From assembly GCA_944354125.1 (NCBI GenBank), contig CALVPT010000008.1, forward strand, positions 18,945-82,944: a stretch of 64,000 bases of DNA. The letters run 5' to 3'. Below, one piece after another: positions 26,319-35,243 of this stretch. The stretch's first letter is position 1. Each line of letters begins with the position of its first letter. The notes beneath the pieces were generated by a model. It worked only from the letters and a program-made list of their open reading frames with translations. It was not told where the DNA came from and ran no database searches. Origin of the DNA: an uncultured Clostridia bacterium (lineage in GTDB: Bacteria > Bacillota > Clostridia > Christensenellales > Borkfalkiaceae). The position numbers were made by a program, and so were the translations under genes.

Positions 26319-28247
26319 TTATACGTCCAACTCTTCGACGAGTTTAGCGTTGTCTTCTATGAACTGACGCCTGAGCTCGGGCTGCTCGCCCATAAGAAGG
26401 GCAAACATCTTATCCGCCTCGACGGCGTCCTCTACATTGATTCTGACGAGCGTGCGCTTTGCAGGGTCCATGGTCGTCTCCCACAGCTGTTCCTTGTTCA
26501 TCTCGCCGAGACCCTTATACCTCTGCAATTCAAACTTGCCGTCGGGGTGCTCCGCACGGAAGTTTTCAAGCGCCTTGTCGTCATAGAGATAGGTATCCTC
26601 TATGCCCTTGCCCGATACCTTGTAAAGGGGAGGCTGTGCGGCATATACGTGCCCGTTTTCGACTAGCGGACGCATATAGCGGAAGAAGAATGTCAGAAGA
26701 AGTATTCTTATGTGAGAGCCGTCGACATCGGCATCGGTCATTATGATTATTCTGTCGTAGCGGAGCTTGCTCTCGTCAAAGTTTTCCTGTATGCCGCAGC
26801 CGAACGCCGTTATCATCGCCTTGATTTCTTCGTTTTCGAGCACGCGGTTGATTCTTACCTTCTCGACGTTTAAAATCTTGCCCCTCAGGGGAAGAATTGC
26901 CTGGAATCTTCTGTCCCTGCCCTGCTTTGCCGTGCCGCCTGCCGAGTCGCCCTCGACGATGTATATTTCGCAGAGTTCGGGGCGCTTATCCGAACAGTCG
27001 GCAAGCTTTCCGGGGAGTTTTGTCGACTCCAACACGCCCTTTCTCCTCGTCTCTTCCCTGGCAAGCCTTGCCGCATCCCTCGCCCTCTGCGCCGTCACGC
27101 AGCGCAATACGAGTTCGCGCGTTTCGGCGGGATGCTCTTCAAGGTACGTGCCGAACTTATCGACGACCGCCTTATATACAAAACCCCTGACGTACGTAGA
27201 GCACAGCTTGGACTTTGTCTGGCTTTCATACTGTGCGTCTGCAATCTTGACGGAAACGACGGCGGTTATGCCCTCCCTGACGTCCTCGCCGGAGAGCTTG
27301 TCGTTTTCCTTGAGTATGTTGAGCTTGTGTCCGCAGTCGTTGATAACCTTGGTGAGTGCCTGCTTGAAGCCGTCGAGGTGCGTGCCGCCGTCGGGCTGGC
27401 GGATATTGTTGGAGAAGGGGAAAATCTGCTCCGAATAGCCGTCGTTATACTGAATGGCAACCTCTAAGAACTTGTCGTCGCCATCGCTCTCCTCGAAGTA
27501 GACGGGCTGGGCGAAGAGCACGTTCTTGCCCTCGTTTATGTCCTGTATGAAGTGAACTACGCCGCCCTCGTAACAGAAAGTATCCTGCCTTTCCTTGCCT
27601 TCGCGATAGTCGGCAAGCGTGAGCGTAAGTCCCTTGTTGAGGTAGGAAAGTTCCCTTAAAAGCGTCTTTAAGGTCTCATAGTTGAAATCAATCGTCTCGA
27701 ACATCGTGGGGTCGGGATGGAAAGATATGGAAGTTCCCGTCTCGTCGGTGTCGCCGATAATCTCCAGCGGATGTTCGGGCACGCCGCAGTGATATACCTG
27801 GCGGAATCTGTGGCCGCGCTGGCATACCTCGGCAATGAGCGTATCGGACAGCGCGTTTACGCAGGATACGCCGACGCCGTGCAGACCTGACGATATCTTA
27901 TAGCCGCCTGCCTTGTTGCCGCCGCCGAACTTGCCGCCTGCATTAAGGTTGGTCAGCGCGAGCTCTACGCCCGAAATGCCCTCCTCCTCGTTGATGCCCG
28001 TGGGGATGCCTCTGCCGTTGTCCTTGACCGTGCAGTAGCCCTCCGCGGAGATGGTTACGTCTATTCTGTCGCAATAGCCCGCAAGCGCTTCGTCTATGGA
28101 GTTGTCTATGACCTCCCTCACCAGACAGTGCAGACCCTTTTCGTCGGTGGGTCCGATATACATTCCGGGATGTTCCCTTACGGGCTCGAGTCCCTTCAAT
28201 GCCTTCAGGCTGTTAGCGTCGTAATCGCCTTGAACTTTTTCGGGCAT
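26319..28247 (-). CDS. gyrB: DNA gyrase subunit B
   Basis: 642 residues, ATPase subunit of gyrase. GHKL motifs: the Asn/Glu box in EVIDNSIDEAL, DNGRGIP, and GLHGVGVSCVNALS. The TOPRIM domain has EGDSAGG and the DADVDGSH metal site. The C-terminal YKGLGEMN motif contacts GyrA. Short form lacking the proteobacterial insertion. Start ATG follows AGAGGTGA. Unlike the common layout, dnaA, dnaN and recF are not adjacent. Confidence 0.97.
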   Translation of the reverse strand: MPEKVQGDYDANSLKALKGLEPVREHPGMYIGPTDEKGLHCLVREVIDNSIDEALAGYCDRIDVTISAEGYCTVKDNGRGIPTGINEEEGISGVELALTNLNAGGKFGGGNKAGGYKISSGLHGVGVSCVNALSDTLIAEVCQRGHRFRQVYHCGVPEHPLEIIGDTDETGTSISFHPDPTMFETIDFNYETLKTLLRELSYLNKGLTLTLADYREGKERQDTFCYEGGVVHFIQDINEGKNVLFAQPVYFEESDGDDKFLEVAIQYNDGYSEQIFPFSNNIRQPDGGTHLDGFKQALTKVINDCGHKLNILKENDKLSGEDVREGITAVVSVKIADAQYESQTKSKLCSTYVRGFVYKAVVDKFGTYLEEHPAETRELVLRCVTAQRARDAARLAREETRRKGVLESTKLPGKLADCSDKRPELCEIYIVEGDSAGGTAKQGRDRRFQAILPLRGKILNVEKVRINRVLENEEIKAMITAFGCGIQENFDESKLRYDRIIIMTDADVDGSHIRILLLTFFFRYMRPLVENGHVYAAQPPLYKVSGKGIEDTYLYDDKALENFRAEHPDGKFELQRYKGLGEMNKEQLWETTMDPAKRTLVRINVEDAVEADKMFALLMGEQPELRRQFIEDNAKLVEELDV

Positions 28248-28275
28248 AATTTCACCTCTTGATTTTATTTATATC

Positions 28276-28304
28276 ATTATACCATATTATTAGAAATAAC
28301 GCAA
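28276..28304 (-). promoter_or_regulatory. gyrB-gyrA promoter
   Basis: TTGCGT (28299-28304), 17-base spacer, TATAAT (28276-28281), leader of about 20 nt. The remainder of the gap to 28504 shows nothing convincing. Confidence 0.65.
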
Positions 28305-28504
28305 TAACTTAGAGCAAAATACTTGCCGCAAAGGGTATTTTATGGGCGGATTTTGCGTATATTACCCATATGGAAAGACATTGGTCGGAAGGGAAAATAT
28401 ATATATGCCAAAAGTGCCTTGCAAAGGTCAGTGCGACGCGCGCCGCGGTATGGGGCGGAATATGTCCGCACTGTTTTTCAAGACTTATCAGAATAAGCTG
28501 AAAA

Positions 28505-28530
28505 AGGGGTCTGCCGTGCGGCAGACCCCT
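28505..28530 (-). terminator. terminator of the yabP-yabQ-divIC-ppx-M50 operon
   Basis: Stem AGGGGTCTGCC (28505-28515) with GGCAGACCCCT (28520-28530); on the minus strand it is followed by TTTTTC. It is 45 bases after the M50 gene stop. Confidence 0.9.
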
Positions 28531-28575
28531 CGTCCGTATGATTTTATTAAGCTGTAGGTTTTGCTCCGCAAAGCG

Positions 28576-29367
28576 CTATTTTTCAGCCTTATCCGAAAGC
28601 GGCATATCCGCGTAGCCCTCGGGCAGATATTGCTTAAGCTCATTGTAGCGCCCGAGATATGCCTTTGCCTGCTCCTCGTCGCCGACAGCCGAAAAATATT
28701 CATACCTCAGCTGAGTGAGCACTATGAAATTTATGTCGTCTTCGGGCAACTGCGGAAGCCCGAAGAGCAGAGATTTGTCGATATCCTTCAATGCCGTACC
28801 CTCGTTCAAAAGTCCCTGCACCCTGAGAACGGCGAGCATTACGCGCGCGCTGTCGCTGAGCGCAATCAGCTCACAAAGAACAAGCCCGTCGGTCTTTCCC
28901 GAGCGGTATTCGACGGGAGCGGCGTTCAAAATCAAAGAGTATGCCGAATAGGGCAGAACGGCAATAAATACAGGAGGCACACATTCTATTGCAAGCGCGC
29001 ATGCGCCGAGCGCGATAAATGCCAGCGACGTTATAAGCCCTGCGGCGGAAGTTGCAATCATTCTCGCCCTCAGTCCTCTTGAAACGCGCGGATTTACTTC
29101 TACGGACGACGAGGCGAGCGGTCTGTAACTGGGCATCTTAGTGCCCAGTTTCAGGCATTTCCCGACGAGAAAATGCGCCATCTCGTGAACTATGTCGCAC
29201 ACGACCGAAACGGCGACGACTTCAACGATGTAAAAGCAAATTACCAGCGCGGCGTGATAGCCGTACGGCAACACTCTGACGCAGAATACATATCCGCAAT
29301 ACGCCGCAAGCGCCAACCCGACAATGAAGGCGACAATGGCTGCCGCCGTTGCGCGCGCACCGATCAA
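28576..29367 (-). CDS. M50-type membrane metalloprotease with cytosolic C-terminal helical domain
   Basis: 263 residues. Zinc motif HEMAH at residues 61-65 and the second M50 signature (Asn148, Pro151, Asp160-Gly161) mark an intramembrane site-2-type protease; four or five hydrophobic segments precede a soluble helical tail resembling TPR-like repeats. The start is TTG 29367, overlapping the ppx/gppA stop (TTGA) and preceded by GGAGGCGGAG. SpoIVFB, the sporulation M50 protease, is a functional analogue to consider given the yabP/yabQ neighbours, but this is inference; substrate unknown. Confidence 0.8.
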   Translation of the reverse strand: MIGARATAAAIVAFIVGLALAAYCGYVFCVRVLPYGYHAALVICFYIVEVVAVSVVCDIVHEMAHFLVGKCLKLGTKMPSYRPLASSSVEVNPRVSRGLRARMIATSAAGLITSLAFIALGACALAIECVPPVFIAVLPYSAYSLILNAAPVEYRSGKTDGLVLCELIALSDSARVMLAVLRVQGLLNEGTALKDIDKSLLFGLPQLPEDDINFIVLTQLRYEYFSAVGDEEQAKAYLGRYNELKQYLPEGYADMPLSDKAEK

Positions 29368-30236
29368 CTCTCCGCCTCCGCGCCGAGCGCTTGCGCCACA
29401 TATCCCTCGAGATTGTCGCTTTCGGAGACGGTGACGCGACTTATTGCGAGCTTTGCCATAACCGCCGCAAGGAGCGCCGCTCCGCCGCCCACGACCTCCG
29501 CCGATTTGCCGCAGATCGTCGTCCGCGCTATCTCCTCAACGGGCATGGATGTGAGCATTTCGGCATACCCCTCCACCTCGCTAAGCGACAGCTGCGTGCC
29601 GTCGATTACGGACGATTTATATTCCGTAAGGTTGTTTTTGATTGCGCCCAGCCTTGACGCCGTGCCGCCTATGGCACAGAAGCTGACCGAGGGGAACGAC
29701 TTGCCGCCGAGCAGGGTGAGCCTGTCGTCAATGAATTTTTTCATTTTGCCCAGGTCGCGCCCTACGCCGTCGAAGATGCGGACGGTGCCTATGCCGAAAC
29801 TGTGCGAAAATACAATCTCGCCGCCCTGTCTTACGGTCACCTCGGTACTCGCTCCGCCGACGTCTATAATTCCTCCGTCTGCGCCCTTAAGCGCGCCCGA
29901 AAGCCCTAAAAACGCCTCTCTTTCGCCACTTACGACGTCGACTTCAACGCCGCACTTCTCCTTGACCAGCGCGGTAAACTGCGCCGAATTGGACGCCGAA
30001 CGCACGGCAGCCGTGCCGAACGCATAAATCCTTTCCGCCTTTTCCGCCCTGCCCTCGGCTACGAACGCCGCAACCGCCTCCGCGGTGCGCTCCATAGCCC
30101 CGGAAAGAAGTACACCGCTCTTGTCCAGTCCCTCGCCGAGACGGGTAGTGGTCATCTTCTTATATAAAGTTTTTCCGTCCGCCCACATCATAAGGCGAAC
30201 GGAATTCGATCCGATATCTATTGCACAGATTTTCAT
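29364..30236 (-). CDS. Ppx/GppA-type phosphatase (exopolyphosphatase / pppGpp phosphohydrolase family)
   Basis: 290 residues, the short two-lobed form of the sugar-kinase/actin-fold family. Motifs: AIDIGSNSVRLM at the N-terminus (phosphate 1), GIIDVGGASTEV (phosphate 2 with catalytic Glu), and VVGGGAALL near the end. It may hydrolyse polyphosphate or (p)ppGpp; sequence alone does not decide. Third gene downstream of yabP, 13 bases after divIC. In clostridia a Ppx/GppA homologue commonly lies near divIC. Confidence 0.92.
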   Translation of the reverse strand: MKICAIDIGSNSVRLMMWADGKTLYKKMTTTRLGEGLDKSGVLLSGAMERTAEAVAAFVAEGRAEKAERIYAFGTAAVRSASNSAQFTALVKEKCGVEVDVVSGEREAFLGLSGALKGADGGIIDVGGASTEVTVRQGGEIVFSHSFGIGTVRIFDGVGRDLGKMKKFIDDRLTLLGGKSFPSVSFCAIGGTASRLGAIKNNLTEYKSSVIDGTQLSLSEVEGYAEMLTSMPVEEIARTTICGKSAEVVGGGAALLAAVMAKLAISRVTVSESDNLEGYVAQALGAEAES

Positions 30237-30249
30237 AAGTTTATAACTT

Positions 30250-30510
30250 TTACTTGTTCTGTTCGAGCTTGCTCAGCTCGATTATTATCTCCCTGAATTC
30301 TTCGTCTGTCTCCAGCCTGGTAAGAAAACTGTTATCCTCCTCAAGCTCAACGGCAAGGGCGTTGTACTGCTCCATCAATTCCTTCTTGCGCGCGGACAGA
30401 ACGCATATCTGCACTATCTGGTAGATTATGACAGAAACGATGATAAATACAAGTATGACTGCATTTACGACTATCGCCGCAATAAGACGATTGCGCTTTT
30501 CTTCATTCAT
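30250..30510 (-). CDS. divIC: septum formation initiator, DivIC/FtsL family
   Basis: 86 residues from ATG 30510 (MNEEKRNRLIAAIVVNAVIL), overlapping the yabQ stop by 8 bases. One N-terminal membrane helix, then a coiled coil (ARKKELMEQYNALAVELEED) and a short C-terminal segment, the classic DivIC layout. Bitopic division protein that pairs with FtsL and DivIB/FtsQ. The position directly after yabP-yabQ is the same as in Bacillus and most clostridia. Confidence 0.88.
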   Translation of the reverse strand: MNEEKRNRLIAAIVVNAVILVFIIVSVIIYQIVQICVLSARKKELMEQYNALAVELEEDNSFLTRLETDEEFREIIIELSKLEQNK

Positions 30511-30859
30511 GCGTTTTCCTCCGTCGTAGTCTTTTTGCGAATATATTATACACTTTTTTGAGCATGAATGCAATAATTATATGCAAACTTTTTAAATAAA
30601 TTATCGCCCCGAGCGCGCATCCCGCCAGCATATACAGCCTTAACGAATAGAATTCGAACAGCACCGAAGTGAATACGAACATGGCCGCAAAGACTATGAA
30701 ATAGATGAGATCGCAGACCACGGTCATTATTTTATCCTTGATTTTATAGCGCGAAAATTCCGTGCCGCAGACAAAAATGCGCGCCGCATAGAGGAAATCG
30801 TAGACTATGCCCGACGATATGCCGACGAGCATGCAGGTCATGAATATGAACAGCTGCAT
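30503..30859 (-). CDS. yabQ: spore cortex biosynthesis protein YabQ
   Basis: 118 residues with three hydrophobic helices and a basic C-terminus (KRLRRRKTHE). The opening FIFMTCMLVGISSGIVYDFL is characteristic of YabQ, a membrane protein made in the mother cell and needed for cortex formation in B. subtilis. It begins immediately after the yabP stop (no gap). Confidence 0.9.
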   Translation of the reverse strand: MQLFIFMTCMLVGISSGIVYDFLYAARIFVCGTEFSRYKIKDKIMTVVCDLIYFIVFAAMFVFTSVLFEFYSLRLYMLAGCALGAIIYLKSLHIIIAFMLKKVYNIFAKRLRRRKTHE

Positions 30860-31117
30860 TTATTTGAAGAGCCTCTGCCTTATGGACGCGCCCTTGCTAG
30901 CATAGCGCACGCCCGAAATCGTGCCGATTGCCGAAAACTGTCCGCTCTGCCCCGAAAACGCCGTAATCTTCATGTCTGACCCCGTTATGACTATCCTGCC
31001 GCCCGAAAACGCAAGCACGAGCTGCGCAGGCGAAAAACTGACTACGTTTTCTATCTTGGTCGCCGTCACCCTCTTCATGTTTTCCACAGAGATTATATGC
31101 TGTTCGGTCTGTTCCAT
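30860..31117 (-). CDS. yabP: sporulation protein YabP
   Basis: 85 residues, soluble, beta-rich, with the YabP/YqfC-family core VVSFSPAQLVLAFSGGRIVI and ITGSDMKITAFS. Made under sigma-E in B. subtilis and forms the head of the yabP-yabQ-divIC cluster, as here. GGTGAAATT precedes ATG. Confidence 0.92.
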   Translation of the reverse strand: MEQTEQHIISVENMKRVTATKIENVVSFSPAQLVLAFSGGRIVITGSDMKITAFSGQSGQFSAIGTISGVRYASKGASIRQRLFK

Positions 31118-31142
31118 AATTTCACCGCCCGTTTTTTACTAT

Positions 31143-31172
31143 ATTATAGTCGGACGGCGATTAAATTATGAC
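31143..31172 (-). promoter_or_regulatory. candidate sigma-E type promoter of yabP
   Basis: On the minus strand GTCATAAT (31165-31172), 14-base spacer, ACTATAAT (31143-31150). Sigma-E of B. subtilis uses roughly GKCATATT / 14 / CATACAAT. The -10 box also fits sigma-A (CTATAAT), so both readings are open. Confidence 0.45.
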
Positions 31173-31269
31173 CGCAGGCAACCGATGCGCGGAAACTGCG
31201 CGCGGCGGCAATGTTCGTATGTGGCAGCAGCCGAATTGGCGACGTTATTTCTCATTGGGCAATTTAAAA

Positions 31270-31302
31270 GGGGCGGCAACCGCCGATTGCGGTTGCCGCC
31301 CC
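31270..31302 (-). terminator. typA terminator
   Basis: 14-bp stem 31270-31283 / 31289-31302, 5-base loop, followed on the minus strand by TTTTAAATT; 21 bases after the typA stop. Confidence 0.9.
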
Positions 31303-31323
31303 ATATATATGCCTTTTATGATA

Positions 31324-33153
31324 TCAGAGACCCTTTCTTGCCTTAGCCGCAGCCTTTGCGCGCAGCTCGCTGTCGAGTATGCGCTTGCGGATGCGGATGC
31401 TCTTGGGGGTTATTTCGAGAAGTTCGTCGTCGGCGATGAACTCGAGGCACTCTTCAAGGCTCATCTTCTTGGGGGTGATGAGTCTGAGCGCGTCGTCCGA
31501 TGCCGAAGAACGGGTATTGGTGAGGTGCTTGGTCTTGCATACGTTGACGTTTATGTCGTCGCTCTTGGGAGATTCGCCGATTACCATTCCCTCATATACG
31601 GGGGTGCCGGGACCGATGAAGAGCGTGCCCCTGCCCTGCGCGTTGAACAGGCCGTAGGTTACGGCTTCGCCCGTTTCGAATGCAACCAGGGAACCCGTGT
31701 TGCGGCGTACGAGGTCGCCCTTATAGGGCTGATACTCGAAGAATACGCTGCTCATTACGCCCTCGCCCTTCGTCGAGGTGAGGAACTCCGACTTGTAGCC
31801 GAAAAGTCCCCTTGCGGGAATGAGGAATTCGAGCCTTGTACGGCTGCCGACCGCAGACATATGCAGAAGTTCGCCCTTGCGGTTGCCCATGCTCTGGAAT
31901 ACCGCGCCCGTAGCGTCGTCGGGAACGTCAACTATGAGCCTTTCGATGGGCTCGCAGCGGACGCCGTCAATCTCCTTATACATTACCTTGGGGGTGGATA
32001 CCTGGAACTCATATCCGTCCCTGCGCATTTCCTCTATGAGTATGGAGAGGTGCATTTCGCCCCTGCCGCATACCCTGTAGGAATCCGCCGAACCCGTCTC
32101 CTCTACCCTTAAGGATACGTCCCTGAGAAGTTCCCTGAACAGCCTGTCATGCAGGTGTCTTGTGGTTACGAACTTGCCCTCCTTGCCTGCGAAGGGGGAA
32201 TCGTTTACCGAGAAGGTCATTTCGACCGTCGGCTCGGTTATCTTTACGAACTTATGTGCTTCGGGGAAGCCTGCCGCGCACACCGTGTCGCCTATGTTTA
32301 TCTTTTCAAGTCCCGAGAAACATACTATGTCGCCTGCAACCGCCTTTTCTACGGGTACGCGCTGCAGACCCTCTATCTGATAGAGATTGACTATCTTTCC
32401 GGGAAGCTTTAAGTCGTGATTGTTATAGTTGGTAACTACCACCGACTGTCCAGCAAGCGCGACGCCCCTTTCAATCCTGCCTATGCCTATTCTGCCTACA
32501 TAGTCGTTGTAGTCTATAGACGAGCAGAGTATCTGCGTGGGACCTTCGGCATCTACTTCCATAGGGGGAATATGGCTCAATATGGTCTCGAAGAGAGGGG
32601 TAAGATCCTTGCCCTCCTGACTTAAGTCGAGCGTCGCCGTGCCGTTCCTGCCCGAGCACCATACGACGGGCGACATGAGCTGGTCGTCGGTGGCGTTGAG
32701 CTCCAGCAAAAGCTCTAGAATTTCATCCTGCACTTCGTTGAGTCTTGCATCTGGACGGTCGATTTTGTTGACGACTATGATGAGCCTGTGACCCATCTCC
32801 AGCGCCTTCTGCATTACGAACCTGGTCTGAGGCATGGGACCTTCAGCCGCGTCGACGAGCACGAGCACGCCGTTTACCATCATCATGACTCTTTCGACTT
32901 CGCCCGAGAAATCTGCGTGTCCCGGAGTGTCGACGACGTTTATCTTGACGCCCTTATAGTGGAGCGACGTGTTCTTCGCAAGTATGGTTATGCCCCTTTC
33001 CCTTTCGATATCGCCCGAGTCCATTACCCTCTCTTCAACCGCCTGGTTGTCCCTGAAAGTATGGCTCTGCTTGAGCATTGCATCCACGAGCGTCGTCTTG
33101 CCGTGGTCTACGTGCGCGATTATTGCTACATTTCTCAAATCTTCTCTTATCAA
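31324..33153 (-). CDS. typA: ribosome-associated GTPase TypA/BipA
   Basis: 609 residues, full length. Translational GTPase: G1 [12 protein letters not shown]2 region [10 protein letters not shown]3 [10 protein letters not shown] and G4 NKIDRPD, followed by EF-G-like domains and the BipA-specific C-terminal domain. Implicated in ribosome assembly at stress or low temperature. The start is TTG 33153, supported by AGAGGT 7 bases upstream; no ATG lies before the G1 motif. Last gene of the mrnC-to-typA run, with its own promoter. Confidence 0.96.
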   Translation of the reverse strand: MIREDLRNVAIIAHVDHGKTTLVDAMLKQSHTFRDNQAVEERVMDSGDIERERGITILAKNTSLHYKGVKINVVDTPGHADFSGEVERVMMMVNGVLVLVDAAEGPMPQTRFVMQKALEMGHRLIIVVNKIDRPDARLNEVQDEILELLLELNATDDQLMSPVVWCSGRNGTATLDLSQEGKDLTPLFETILSHIPPMEVDAEGPTQILCSSIDYNDYVGRIGIGRIERGVALAGQSVVVTNYNNHDLKLPGKIVNLYQIEGLQRVPVEKAVAGDIVCFSGLEKINIGDTVCAAGFPEAHKFVKITEPTVEMTFSVNDSPFAGKEGKFVTTRHLHDRLFRELLRDVSLRVEETGSADSYRVCGRGEMHLSILIEEMRRDGYEFQVSTPKVMYKEIDGVRCEPIERLIVDVPDDATGAVFQSMGNRKGELLHMSAVGSRTRLEFLIPARGLFGYKSEFLTSTKGEGVMSSVFFEYQPYKGDLVRRNTGSLVAFETGEAVTYGLFNAQGRGTLFIGPGTPVYEGMVIGESPKSDDINVNVCKTKHLTNTRSSASDDALRLITPKKMSLEECLEFIADDELLEITPKSIRIRKRILDSELRAKAAAKARKGL

Positions 33154-33200
33154 AACTCAAACCTCTTTATGTATGAAAACTCAATATGTTCTACCTGTAA

Positions 33201-33230
33201 ATTTTAATACCAACAGGGGCATAAATGCAA
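33201..33230 (-). promoter_or_regulatory. internal promoter of typA
   Basis: TTGCAT (33225-33230), 18-base spacer, TAAAAT (33201-33206), in the 88-base gpsA-typA gap. Confidence 0.5.
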
Positions 33231-33241
33231 TAATTTTTTAC

Positions 33242-34231
33242 CTATTTTTTATAAAATTCTGACTTTGTTTGTCGCTCAAAAAGCCTGAGAATAACGCTCA
33301 TGCAGCCGTTTTTGCTATCGAACGCCTCCTCCGAAAAACACGCCTCGCATACCGCCTCGGTTATGGGCAGCTCGACGCCGTATTTCTCGCCCAGCTCCTT
33401 CATTGCCTTGGAGGTCATGACACCCTCGGCAAGCTTGTCGAATTTCTTGCCCCTGGCAAGCATTTCGCCGTACGCCCTGTTGTGCGAATAGGGAGAAAAC
33501 AGCGTAGTTTCGTAGTCGCCGAGATGTGCAAGCCCGTATGCCGAATTGAAACTTCCGCCCATCGCCTTTATGAGCGACGCCACCTCGAATGCGCCCCTCG
33601 CCATCAGGGGGCCCTTAAGGCTGGTATATCCGCTTCCGTCGAGCACGCCTGCGGCTATGCCGAGCACGTTCTTTGCCGCGGCGCCCACCTCCGTGCCTAT
33701 TAAATCGTTGCCGTAATAGAAGCGTATGAGGTTGGACTTGAAGCTGTTTGCAAGCATTTCTTTGAGAGACTGGTTTGTACTGTCGATGAGCATGCAGTTG
33801 GGCACGCCCGCAAGGAATGCCTGAATGTGCCCGGGACCTACCCATACGGCTATATGCTCGCTCTTTACGCCGCTTTCAGTCATGACCTCGGAAAGGCGCT
33901 TGCCCGTGCCCTCTTCTATGCCCTTCATGCACAGCACGAACGTCTTGTCCGATACGGGATATCTGTTTACCCTGGACATGAATTCGCGCAGTCCCTGGGA
34001 GCTTATGGAGATTATTATTATGTCGCTCGCGCTTAAGGCATACTTCAAATCCGAAGTAAGGCAGATGCTCTTGTCCAGCTCGACATATTCGTTCCTGCCC
34101 GTATTTTTAAGCACGTCGTATGCCGCCCTGCCCTCTTCGCCGTAAAGCGTGACGTTATTTTTTAAGACGGTTGCCTGATACCACGCGATGAACGAACCCC
34201 ATCTGCCGCAACCGAGCACGGTAATATTCAT
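33242..34231 (-). CDS. gpsA: glycerol-3-phosphate dehydrogenase [NAD(P)+]
   Basis: 329 residues. Makes sn-glycerol 3-phosphate for phospholipid synthesis. N-terminal Rossmann motif ITVLGCGRWGS, catalytic Lys in EVGAAAKNVLGIAAG, and the substrate motif SPYSHNRAYGEML. Slightly divergent from the textbook S-x-x-SRN pattern but complete. Lies 19 bases after recR. Confidence 0.93.
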   Translation of the reverse strand: MNITVLGCGRWGSFIAWYQATVLKNNVTLYGEEGRAAYDVLKNTGRNEYVELDKSICLTSDLKYALSASDIIIISISSQGLREFMSRVNRYPVSDKTFVLCMKGIEEGTGKRLSEVMTESGVKSEHIAVWVGPGHIQAFLAGVPNCMLIDSTNQSLKEMLANSFKSNLIRFYYGNDLIGTEVGAAAKNVLGIAAGVLDGSGYTSLKGPLMARGAFEVASLIKAMGGSFNSAYGLAHLGDYETTLFSPYSHNRAYGEMLARGKKFDKLAEGVMTSKAMKELGEKYGVELPITEAVCEACFSEEAFDSKNGCMSVILRLFERQTKSEFYKK

Positions 34232-34250
34232 GCATTGCCTCCCAAAAATA

Positions 34251-34841
34251 CTATATCTGCTTCCTTTCGAGAAATGCGCGGGAGAGAGTCACCTCGTCGG
34301 TATACTCTATCTCGCCGCCGATGGGGATGCCGTGCGCAAGCCTGGTCACCTTTACGCCCAGCGGCTTTAAGAGCTTTGCTATATACAGCGCGGTAGCATC
34401 GCCCTCGACGTCGGGATTGGTGGCTATTATGACCTCCGTCACCTTGTCGTCTATCCTTGAGAGAAGCTCCTTGATTCTTATGTCGTTCGGTCCTATGCCG
34501 TCCATCGGCGAAATTACGCCGTGCAATACGTGATACACGCCCTTGAATTCGCGCAGTTTTTCCATTGCGACGACGTCCTTGGGCTCCTTTACGACGCATA
34601 TCACGGAGGAATCCCTCTTCTTGCAGATTTCGCACACTTCCTCTTCGGAGAAGTTGCCGCACACCGAACAATAGCGCACCTTGCGCTTGCATTCGAGTAT
34701 GCTCTGCGCAAACGCCGCCGCCTCCTCTTTGGACATGTCTATTATCTTATAGGCATACCTCTGCGCCGTCTTTTTGCCGACGCCGGGGAGCTTGGTGAAC
34801 TCGTTTATGAGTCTGCCTATGGGCTCTATAAAAGTATCCAT
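34251..34841 (-). CDS. recR: recombination protein RecR
   Basis: 196 residues. Works with RecO/RecF in loading RecA at gaps. N-terminal helix-hairpin-helix ([14 protein letters not shown]), four-cysteine zinc site [16 protein letters not shown], then a TOPRIM domain beginning [14 protein letters not shown] and a Walker-like C-terminus ([15 protein letters not shown]). Order dnaX-ybaB-recR is near universal. Confidence 0.97.
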   Translation of the reverse strand: MDTFIEPIGRLINEFTKLPGVGKKTAQRYAYKIIDMSKEEAAAFAQSILECKRKVRYCSVCGNFSEEEVCEICKKRDSSVICVVKEPKDVVAMEKLREFKGVYHVLHGVISPMDGIGPNDIRIKELLSRIDDKVTEVIIATNPDVEGDATALYIAKLLKPLGVKVTRLAHGIPIGGEIEYTDEVTLSRAFLERKQI

Positions 34842-34859
34842 TGACGCCTTCCGTGCCCC

Positions 34860-35225
34860 TTAGATGAGTCCGCCGAGACCGCCGATGTTGCCGAACGGTC
34901 CCATCTTTTCCTTATATGCCTCGTCAGCCTTCTTGTAGCCGTCGTTGATTGCCGCCATTATGAGGTCTTCGAGCATTTCCACGTCGTCCTCGTCGGTTAT
35001 GTCGACCATCTCGGATATCTTGCTGCCGAACTCTATGCCGTTTATGACCTTCTTGCCGTTCATATAGACGACTACCGTCTCGTCGCCCTCTTCGCCGCCG
35101 CCCGAAAAGCCGAGAACTTCCATCTCCTCGAGCTCGGCTTCGGCCTTGCCCATCTGCTCCTGTATCTTCTGCGCCTGCTTCATCATGTTCTGCATGTTGC
35201 CTGCGCCGCCCCTGAATCCTGCCAT
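34860..35225 (-). CDS. YbaB/EbfC family nucleoid-associated protein
   Basis: 121 residues. Coiled helical N-terminus rich in Gln/Met/Glu (MMKQAQKIQEQMGKAEAEL), the beta core VLGFSGGGEEGDETVVVYMNG and a helical end. Binds DNA as a dimer. Residues 3-9 (GFRGGAG) and the terminal GGLGGLI are glycine-rich. Between dnaX and recR as usual. Confidence 0.93.
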   Translation of the reverse strand: MAGFRGGAGNMQNMMKQAQKIQEQMGKAEAELEEMEVLGFSGGGEEGDETVVVYMNGKKVINGIEFGSKISEMVDITDEDDVEMLEDLIMAAINDGYKKADEAYKEKMGPFGNIGGLGGLI

Positions 35226-35243
35226 ATTGTCTTACCTCACTTT

